Shown: piece by piece, positions 58,494 to 64,000 of the stretch
How positions within the stretch are numbered: the first letter of the stretch is position 1
How the letters are laid out: every line of letters begins with the position of its first letter
Assembly: GCA_963817335.1 (NCBI GenBank)
Contig: CAWFNX010000005.1
Location: forward strand, 434,001-498,000
Direction: 5' to 3'
Source: AV40 sp963817335
GTDB lineage: Bacteria; Verrucomicrobiota; Verrucomicrobiia; Chthoniobacterales; UBA10450
DNA: 64,000 nt
Program-made: the position numbers and the translations under genes
The notes under the pieces: generated by a model
Database searches by the model: none
Told to the model about the DNA's origin: nothing
The model's input: the letters and a program-made list of their open reading frames with translations, nothing else

Positions 58494-59594
58494 TCAGTTC
58501 AACAGTTCGTAGGAATTATTTCGTCGCCTCGGTTCGTATCCGGCATCGCGAATCAGCGACTCAATTTCCGCCGCGTTCAGGCAAAACGTCGTCCCGGCGG
58601 CGCTCACCACGTTCTCCTCCATCATCACCGACCCAAAATCGTTCGCGCCGTATTTCAACGCCACCTGGCCGATGCCCGGCCCCTGGGTGACCCATGAGCT
58701 CTGAATGTTGTCGATATTGTCCAAAAAAATGCGGGACAGGGCCTGCATCCGGAGATATTCCGCCACGCCGGTGGGGTGTGGAACCTTCAAAACCGTGTGT
58801 TGTGGCTGAAACGTCCAGCAAATGAACGCAGTGAACCCGCCGGTCCGGTCCTGTTGGTCGCGGATTCGTTGCAAATGTTCGATTCGCTCTTCGACCGTCT
58901 CGACGTGACCGAACATCATCGTCGCGCTCGATTTCAGTCCGAGCTCATGCGCCACCTGCATCACTTCCAACCATTGGTCGCTATTGATTTTCAGCGGCGA
59001 AATTTTCTTGCGCACTCGGTCGACCAGAATTTCCCCGCCGCCACCGGGAATCGACCCCAGTCCGGCGTCTTTGAATCTTGAAATCACTTCCCGCAGCGGC
59101 ATCTGGAAAGTTTCCGCGAAGTGCTGGAACTCCGGCGGACTGAATCCGTGAATGTTGATGTGCGGATATTTTTTTCGAATGTGCTGCAAAAGGTCGAGAT
59201 ACCATTCGAACGGCAATTTCGGATGGTGTCCGCCTTGCATCAGGATTTGAACTCCGCCGGCGGCGGAAAGTTCGTCGAGTTTTTGATCGAGTTGCTCGCG
59301 AGAGAGCACGTAATGGTCTTCGTCGCGGTCGGTCCGGTAAAACGCGCAGAACTTGCAGTAAACGTTGCAAACGTTGGTGTAATTGATGTTTCGGTCGGCG
59401 ATGTAAGTCACGATCTCGCGTCCGCGCCCGCCGTAACTCTTTTGCTTGGCCAGGTTCCGACGCGCGTCGGCCAGGGCGCCGAGCTCTTCCAAGGGGAGAC
59501 GATAAAGTTCCATCGCCTCGTCCGTGGAAATGCGTTTGCCTTCGAGGACCTTGTCGGAAAGCCCGTTTCGATTCAGTGAAACCATCCGTTCCAA
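58494..59594 (-). CDS. mqnC: Cyclic dehypoxanthinyl futalosine synthase (radical SAM)
   Basis: This is a 366-residue radical-SAM enzyme of the MqnC/CofH group. The iron-sulfur motif is CNVYCKFCAF, preceded by IADRNINYTNV. Other family signatures are ILMQGGHHPKLPFEWYLDLL, IHGFSPPEFQHFAETFQMPL and GSIPGGGGEILVDRVRKKIS. The last is characteristic of the menaquinone futalosine branch rather than F420 synthesis. It makes the futalosine-pathway intermediate leading to menaquinone, the quinone expected to feed the cytochrome conduit. Confidence 0.9.
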   Translation of the reverse strand: MERMVSLNRNGLSDKVLEGKRISTDEAMELYRLPLEELGALADARRNLAKQKSYGGRGREIVTYIADRNINYTNVCNVYCKFCAFYRTDRDEDHYVLSREQLDQKLDELSAAGGVQILMQGGHHPKLPFEWYLDLLQHIRKKYPHINIHGFSPPEFQHFAETFQMPLREVISRFKDAGLGSIPGGGGEILVDRVRKKISPLKINSDQWLEVMQVAHELGLKSSATMMFGHVETVEERIEHLQRIRDQQDRTGGFTAFICWTFQPQHTVLKVPHPTGVAEYLRMQALSRIFLDNIDNIQSSWVTQGPGIGQVALKYGANDFGSVMMEENVVSAAGTTFCLNAAEIESLIRDAGYEPRRRNNSYELLN

Positions 59595-59682
59595 TCTAAT
59601 CGAATCGCGCCCGCCTTACGAGCCCTTTAGAGTTGGCGGGAGCCAACTTTACGACGGGAGGTGCCGAGCAAAGCGAGCGCAC

Positions 59683-60600
59683 CTAGGAAGTCGGGCGCCG
59701 AGATTGGGAATCGAGGAATCCATTCTTTTCCAGGAATGCCAGGACCGCGGCGTTGAATTCGTGCGGTTTTTCCATCATCAGGAAATGAGAAACGTTCTCC
59801 CATACTTGATAATCGAGTTTCGGCACGAGTTTACGTACGAATTGTTCGTACTCTGGCGACCAGGCCGGTTGCTTCGCCAAAATCATCAACACCGGCACGT
59901 CAATCTTGTCTTCCTTCCACAAATATTCGTCCGCGGTCGCTTCGAACTCGCTCACCGCCACATGTTGCGGCGTTTTCAACATTAACGCTTTGATCTTGTC
60001 CCGCAGCGTCGGGTCTTTGATTGGCTTGGTGATTCCATCGATGATCTTGCCCTCAGCCTCCGCATAATGATCCCCCTTTAACGGAACGACGAATTTTTCC
60101 ATCGTGTCTCGGTCAAACATCGCGTGCAGGGGCCCTTCGACCACTACGATCGCTTTCACTTTCGCCGGAAATTTTCGGTAATACTCGCGGGTGAACGGAG
60201 TCCCGTTGCTGTGACCAACCAAAATCGCTGACTTCAAGCTGGCATCGTTGATTACGCCGTTGATCGCGCGGGTGTAGAGATCTTTGTCGTACTCGATTGT
60301 CTGGGGTTTGTCGCTTTGACCGTGCCCCGGCAGATCAATCGTGATCACGCGTATTTTCTCGGCGAGCGCGGGCGCTTGCTCGGCCCAAACCGTTTCGTCG
60401 GAGGCCCAACCATGAACAAAAACCAGCGCCGTCTCGCCCTTGCCGTAATTCGTGTAATGGACCTTGAGATGATCGGCGTCCGCGAACTTCGATTCGCTGA
60501 CCACCGGCTGGCCAATTAGCGGACTCACGCTTGTCAGAAAAAACAACGCGATCAAATTTTTCACAGGCGACAGTTTATTCGCTGCAAACCTGAAGGGCAA
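59683..60600 (-). CDS. Exported alpha/beta hydrolase
   Basis: This 305-residue hydrolase has an N-terminal signal or anchor (KNLIALFFLTSVSPLIGQ), oxyanion region VFVHGWASDETVW, nucleophile elbow ILVGHSNGTPFT (Ser in GHSNG), Asp near VPVLMILAKQ and His in VSHFLMMEKPHEF. It may be an esterase, lactonase or haloalkane-type hydrolase; the sequence does not fix the substrate. It lies alone, upstream of mqnC by 88 bases and divergent from the oxidoreductase gene. Confidence 0.85.
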   Translation of the reverse strand: MPFRFAANKLSPVKNLIALFFLTSVSPLIGQPVVSESKFADADHLKVHYTNYGKGETALVFVHGWASDETVWAEQAPALAEKIRVITIDLPGHGQSDKPQTIEYDKDLYTRAINGVINDASLKSAILVGHSNGTPFTREYYRKFPAKVKAIVVVEGPLHAMFDRDTMEKFVVPLKGDHYAEAEGKIIDGITKPIKDPTLRDKIKALMLKTPQHVAVSEFEATADEYLWKEDKIDVPVLMILAKQPAWSPEYEQFVRKLVPKLDYQVWENVSHFLMMEKPHEFNAAVLAFLEKNGFLDSQSRRPTS

Positions 60601-60673
60601 TCGCCCGGGCGAGGTGGATCGCGATCTCCGAGCGCGATGTTAATGCAGAACCGGGTGGAACGTCGCATTCCTT

Positions 60674-60691
60674 GCGGCTGGGGACAGCCGC
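60674..60691. repeat. Short hairpin in the divergent gap
   Basis: GCGGCTG-GGGA-CAGCCGC is a perfect seven-base stem just upstream of the oxidoreductase start. The same gap contains the palindromes TCGCCCGGGCGA (60601-60612) and GATCGCGATC (60617-60626). Together they look like a small palindromic repeat rather than a protein site. Confidence 0.45.
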
Positions 60692-60707
60692 CACTACAAC
60701 TTGTCCC

Positions 60708-61655
60708 ATGGCAAAATCGGTGGCCATTGTCGGAGCGGGCGTTTCGGGACTGACTTGTGGAGTCGTTTTTGCGGAACGCGGGTTCCCCGTAAAGATTTTC
60801 GCAGAGGAAGTCGGTACTCGAACGACCTCCGGCGCTGCGGGTGCGCTTTGGTTTCCTTACGATGCCGAGCCGGCCGCCAAAGTCATTCCGTGGGCGCTCG
60901 CAACCTACCGGATCCTTGTCGATCTAACAAAAGATCCCAGCAGCGGCGTCTCAATGATCGAGCTCCGCCAATATTGCCGGACTGGAAAAATTGAAGTTCC
61001 CGATTGGGCTTCGGCTTTTGTCATCCCGAGCGAAGCCGAGGGATCTCTAAATATTTCTGCTTTCGAAAGCGGCTTTGCTGTTCGTGTTCCTCTCATGGAC
61101 ACAACAATTTATCTCGACTATCTCGCCAGCCGTTTTCAAAAAGCCGGCGGTGAAATCAAGAGCGGTGTTCGTTTCAGTAAACTGGAAGACGTTAATCCAA
61201 AATTTGATCTCATGATCAATTGCGCCGGCATCGGCGCGCGAGAGCTCGCGCTGGATGCCGATCTCGAGCCGCATCGCGGCCAGGTCGTAATCGTTCCCAA
61301 GCCCGAGAATTTGAATTGCGCAATCGTGTGCGACGATGATCCGCTGATGTACGCAATTCCGCGGACGCACGATTGCGTGTTCGGCGGAACGAATGACGTC
61401 AGCGATAATCTGAATTTCGATCCGGCAACGACGAACGCGATCGTTGCCGAATGCCGCCGCGTTTTGGAAATCGATCAGCCGCGTGTTCTTCGCGAACGGG
61501 TCGGCCTGCGTCCGTTTCGAAAATCAGGTGTCCGTCTGGAGCGAGAAAAAGTTTCTGACGGCCGAACCGTGATTCACAACTACGGCCACGGCGGTTCCGG
61601 GTTCACTCTGTCCTGGGGCTGTGGGCTTGAAGTCTTGAGACTCTCCCGGGCCTAA
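60708..61655 (+). CDS. FAD-dependent oxidoreductase, D-amino-acid oxidase family
   Basis: This 315-residue flavoprotein has the dinucleotide motif SVAIVGAGVSGLTCGVVFAE, then TTSGAAGALWFPYDAEP, RVPLMDTTIYLDYLASRFQK, LMINCAGIGARELALDADLE and the C-terminal NYGHGGSGFTLSWGCGLEVL, all typical of D-amino-acid/D-aspartate oxidases. Residues about 105-120 (VIPSEAEGSLNIS) come from an in-frame repeat. ATG 60708 directly begins the FAD motif. It would oxidise D-amino acids to keto acids, which suits a cell that remodels peptidoglycan. Confidence 0.88.
   Translation: MAKSVAIVGAGVSGLTCGVVFAERGFPVKIFAEEVGTRTTSGAAGALWFPYDAEPAAKVIPWALATYRILVDLTKDPSSGVSMIELRQYCRTGKIEVPDWASAFVIPSEAEGSLNISAFESGFAVRVPLMDTTIYLDYLASRFQKAGGEIKSGVRFSKLEDVNPKFDLMINCAGIGARELALDADLEPHRGQVVIVPKPENLNCAIVCDDDPLMYAIPRTHDCVFGGTNDVSDNLNFDPATTNAIVAECRRVLEIDQPRVLRERVGLRPFRKSGVRLEREKVSDGRTVIHNYGHGGSGFTLSWGCGLEVLRLSRA
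61020..61045. repeat. Dispersed repeat translated inside the oxidoreductase gene
   Basis: The 26-base stretch begins GTCATCCCGAG and ends GAGGGATC, a sequence I recognise as a widespread bacterial intergenic repeat. Here it is read as VIPSEAEGS on the coding strand (RDPSASLGMT on the other). Relatives of the enzyme go straight from the tryptophan-rich loop to the RVPLMDT motif, so it is an in-frame insertion. Confidence 0.65.
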
Positions 61656-61751
61656 CGAGAAAGCGATAAGCCACGGGCGGGGTCGGTGGCAAACATGCCG
61701 AAGTTGTTCCTTTCGGTGGTCGTTGGCTTCATCGAGTGGTTAGGTCTGTCA

Positions 61752-62216
61752 TTAGGGTCTCAGTGGTCCACGACCGTGCGTGGATCCTGATAACGGCGTC
61801 GGGGCTGGTCCGTGCATTGTGAATATAACCGGAATTTCGGCTTGCTTCCATTTGCCTGGCTTAAAGCGCCATCGTCGCAATGCGTTAAAAGCCGCATCAT
61901 CGAGCTTCGGAAAGCCGCTCGACCGAATGATGCTCGCGTTTGTTACCAGCCCCGTTTTCAAATCAATATCCATGCGCACCACTGCGACGCCTTCGTTATG
62001 AAGCCGCCTTTCGCTGTATGGATACTCAGGTTTTGGTCCAAAGATCACATCAGCGAATGATGGTCCGAATCCAGGACTGCGTGCCAAATGTCTAATTCCG
62101 TGCGCATCAATCGCGCTACCAAATTCATCATGAATTTGCTCTGCTTGCGCTGCGATGCTGATGGCAAAGTAAAATGCAAATACCGCAGTTGGCTTCAGAG
62201 ACTGTTGTAACTTCAT
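61752..62216 (-). CDS. TonB C-terminal-domain exported protein
   Basis: This 154-residue protein has a signal peptide (LKPTAVFAFYFAISIAAQA) and a TonB C-terminal fold: PEYPYSERRLHNEGVAVVRM, GLVTNASIIRSSGFPKLDDA, and AFNALRRWRFKPGKW. It lacks the TonB membrane helix and proline-rich spacer, so it is a free-standing TonB-box-like domain rather than an energy transducer. It is flanked by gaps of about 95 bases; there are no ExbBD or receptor genes nearby. Confidence 0.82.
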   Translation of the reverse strand: MKLQQSLKPTAVFAFYFAISIAAQAEQIHDEFGSAIDAHGIRHLARSPGFGPSFADVIFGPKPEYPYSERRLHNEGVAVVRMDIDLKTGLVTNASIIRSSGFPKLDDAAFNALRRWRFKPGKWKQAEIPVIFTMHGPAPTPLSGSTHGRGPLRP

Positions 62217-62311
62217 TGGAGACGGGCCTTTGCGCCTAACTAGGATTACGCCCAGATTTTGGGCCTAATTCCATTATAGATCGATTAATTGGATCTAAAC
62301 CGCGTACGCGC

Positions 62312-62719
62312 TCAGGTCAGCGCAATGCACTGAAACGAGCTGACGACGTCGTCGGGGCCTTTGGCCGCGAAGAAGCTCTCGTAGTAACCAGGGCCGAGGT
62401 CCCAGTAGGGGCCTTTGTAATATTCGTCCCGGTAAAACCGCCAGACCCCGCTGACCACGATGATGCAGCTCATCCGATCGTTCCAATAATCGCCGACGTA
62501 GTGAAAACTGAGATTGGTTCGAGCGTAAGCGCCTTTGAACCCGATGTGATCGTAAAGCACCAGCTCGGGGAGACGGATGATTTCCTTGTTCGGCTCGACC
62601 GCCACCTTGCCCGCGCCGCTGGCATGATAACCGAGCGACCCGAGTTTCCATTTCATGTCGATGACGCAGCCGTTGTCCGGCGACAATTCAGTTTTGGGTA
62701 TCTGTCTCATAAGCGGCAA
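62312..62719 (-). CDS. Beta/gamma-crystallin-like domain protein
   Basis: This 135-residue protein, without a signal peptide, ends in a crystallin-like pair of Greek-key motifs (VLYDHIGFKGAYARTNLSFH, then VWRFYRDEYYKGPYWDLGPG, YYESFFAAKG), with the Tyr/Trp-corner pattern Y-x4-G-x-Y. Such bacterial domains often bind calcium and stabilise proteins or act extracellularly. ATG 62719 or 62710 (MRQIPKTE) is possible. It lies alone beside a palindromic repeat. Confidence 0.78.
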   Translation of the reverse strand: MPLMRQIPKTELSPDNGCVIDMKWKLGSLGYHASGAGKVAVEPNKEIIRLPELVLYDHIGFKGAYARTNLSFHYVGDYWNDRMSCIIVVSGVWRFYRDEYYKGPYWDLGPGYYESFFAAKGPDDVVSSFQCIALT

Positions 62720-62751
62720 AGGTTTCTTGAATTTGAACCCAGTGAAGCCGC

Positions 62752-62838
62752 CCTGTCGAGACAGTTCTCGACAGGATTTACAGGATTTTTGGGATTCGAA
62801 TCCGGAATCTCAATCCGGTTAATCCATTCAATCCTGTC
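62752..62838. repeat. Composite palindromic repeat between genes
   Basis: CCTGTCGAGA-CAGT-TCTCGACAGG (62752-62775) is a perfect 10-base stem. It runs into GACAGGATT (62770) with its complement AATCCTGTC at 62830-62838, and contains direct repeats of ACAGGATT. It resembles the CAGGATT-rich repeat found in gaps of many genomes. It fills the gap between the crystallin-like and glpX genes and may act as a terminator for glpX on the minus strand. Confidence 0.7.
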
Positions 62839-62846
62839 TAGTTCGT

Positions 62847-63911
62847 CTAAATCAGGTGTTCGCGATTATCCGAGCGTAGCCGGATCGTTTTGTTGTGCAA
62901 ATTGTGCAGGGTGCGAATCAGTCGGACGGTTTTGCTTTTGGCGCGCATCAAGATCGAACTGGTAATGGCCGTAGTGCCTTTCGATTTTACGCCGCGTAGA
63001 AGGGCGCTGTCGCTGATCCCGGTCGCGCAGAAGATGATCTTTTCGCCCTGGGCGAGATCGTCGGCGGTGTAAACGCGGTCGATTTCTTTCTCCCAGCCGT
63101 CAGCAACCAGCTGTTTCTTTTCTTTCTCGTCCCGCGGCCACATTTTCGTCTGCATCTCGCCGCCAAGACATTTGATCCCGGCCGAAGCAAGCACTGCTTC
63201 AGGCGAACCACCGATTCCCATATAGAGATCGATCTCGCTCTCGGGCAATGACGGAGCCATGGCCGCGGCGATATCGCCGTCGCCGATCATGCGGAGCGAC
63301 GCCCCGCAGGCGCGAATTTGTTCGACGATTTCCTTGTGGCGTGGCCGGTCGAGCATCATCACCGCGACATCCTGGACGCGTTTGTCGGTGGCGCGCGCGA
63401 CAATCGCAAGCATCTCGGAGATTGGCATGTCGATATGGAGCGAATCACCGCGCTTCTTCATGTAATCGATCACCCGCGGTCCGTAGGCGAGCTTCGACAT
63501 GTAAAACGCCGGGATATCGCGAAGCGCAACTTTGACGTCTTCTTCGGGACTCGCCGCCGCGATACAACTGATCGAGTTTGGCGCGCCTTTAGAAATGTTG
63601 GTTGTGCCGTCAATCGGATCGATCGCAATATCGAACTGCGGAGCGCCCGGCACCCAGGTCCCAAGTTGTTCGCCTTTGAAAATCCCGGGCGCGTCGTCCT
63701 TGATTCCTTCGCCGATGACGACTTCGCCGCAGATGTTCATGAGATCGAACATGCCGCGCATGGCGTCGCAAGCCGCCGCATCCGCCGATTCCTTGTCGCC
63801 CCGTCCGAGCCAGCGCAGCGAGTTAAGGGCGGCGGCCTCGGTTGCGCGGACGAAATCGAACTCAATGATCCGTTCGATGTCGTGATAATTAATCCTCGGA
63901 AGGCGATGCAT
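62847..63911 (-). CDS. glpX: Class II fructose-1,6-bisphosphatase (GlpX)
   Basis: This is a 354-residue phosphatase. Metal and substrate motifs are VVIGEGIKDDAPGIFKGEQL, FDIAIDPIDGTTNISKGAPN, RMIGDGDIAAAMAPSLPES and MGIGGSPEAVLASAGIKCLG. These identify GlpX, which removes the 1-phosphate of fructose 1,6-bisphosphate in gluconeogenesis. The C-terminus has a basic tail (RAKSKTVRLIRTLHNLHNKT). It is transcribed alone; the window ends 89 bases past its start with no further gene. Confidence 0.94.
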   Translation of the reverse strand: MHRLPRINYHDIERIIEFDFVRATEAAALNSLRWLGRGDKESADAAACDAMRGMFDLMNICGEVVIGEGIKDDAPGIFKGEQLGTWVPGAPQFDIAIDPIDGTTNISKGAPNSISCIAAASPEEDVKVALRDIPAFYMSKLAYGPRVIDYMKKRGDSLHIDMPISEMLAIVARATDKRVQDVAVMMLDRPRHKEIVEQIRACGASLRMIGDGDIAAAMAPSLPESEIDLYMGIGGSPEAVLASAGIKCLGGEMQTKMWPRDEKEKKQLVADGWEKEIDRVYTADDLAQGEKIIFCATGISDSALLRGVKSKGTTAITSSILMRAKSKTVRLIRTLHNLHNKTIRLRSDNREHLI

Positions 63912-64000
63912 GACCGGGCGCTAATTTTCCTACAAGTAGCCGAAATGACAATGGTTCTTCTGTAACGGCGTATTCAGTGAACCGGCGGTCATAAACTGCC

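Noticed and set aside
62785..62805. GATTCGAATCC resembling a tRNA T-arm
   Set aside because: No acceptor, D or anticodon arms surround it; it is part of a repeat.

Overview
The window looks like chromosome from a Gram-negative soil or freshwater bacterium, most plausibly Verrucomicrobiota (Spartobacteria/Chthoniobacterales-like). This is inferred from gene content, not from a marker gene. The evidence is a BamA/Skp outer-membrane assembly pair, the futalosine menaquinone enzyme MqnC, a GlpX-type fructose bisphosphatase, a porin-multihaem cytochrome module, and above all a proteasome operon headed by a small UBact-type ubiquitin-like gene. UBact systems are known from Nitrospirota, Verrucomicrobiota and other Gram-negative phyla. 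No rRNA, tRNA, CRISPR array, transposase or phage gene was seen.

Layout. 0.1-4 kb (minus): two tandem small c-type cytochromes, an MtrB/PioB-type 26-strand-class porin and a DmsE-like multihaem lipoprotein cytochrome, followed by an AraC regulator. 4.7-11.3 kb: two small membrane proteins, a pyruvate/indolepyruvate decarboxylase-family enzyme, a transketolase-like enzyme (minus), then SRPBCC, DoxX-like and BtaA-like genes. 11.3-18.5 kb (minus): alcohol dehydrogenase, a DevBCA-like ABC exporter, and an ADP-forming acyl-CoA synthetase/GNAT gene broken by one frameshift. 18.7-24.2 kb: a receiver-like protein, a small membrane protein, an MgtA-like P-type ATPase, a TIM-barrel isomerase and a primase-like (AEP) protein. 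24.3-43.1 kb: a stress island with five universal stress protein (USP) loci, Hsp20, a CBS protein, phosphoribosyltransferase, dienelactone hydrolase-like, DUF2267, host-attachment family, LOG, a cyclic-nucleotide-binding protein, a PocR-AraC regulator and a P1B-4 metal ATPase. One USP and the adjacent erythromycin-esterase gene are heavily frameshifted. 43.2-49.6 kb: housekeeping genes (ruvC, lipB, a beta-hydroxyacid dehydrogenase, an MsbA-like exporter). 49.7-54.2 kb: GYF and LysM proteins, then the UBact-prcB-prcA operon followed by a cell-wall amidase and a peptidoglycan-binding protein. 54.2-63.9 kb: DUF3108, skp, bamA, mqnC, hydrolase, oxidoreductase, TonB-domain, crystallin-like and glpX genes.

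How the genes fit together (inference). From 0 to 43 kb the set resembles a low-oxygen/energy-stress programme: extracellular electron transfer, decarboxylase plus Zn-alcohol dehydrogenase (ethanol-type fermentation), ADP-forming acetate activation, and dormancy-type USP/Hsp20/CBS proteins. Four of the five USP loci share an octamer TTT(A/C)GCAA beginning 43-44 nt before the start codon, so they are probably co-regulated. The proteasome operon adds tagged protein turnover, but its ligase, deamidase and ATPase ring are not in this window.

A second theme is small palindromic repeats. Three sit in frame inside conserved enzyme genes (the acyl-CoA synthetase, lipB and a D-amino-acid-oxidase-like gene), and others lie in gaps between genes.
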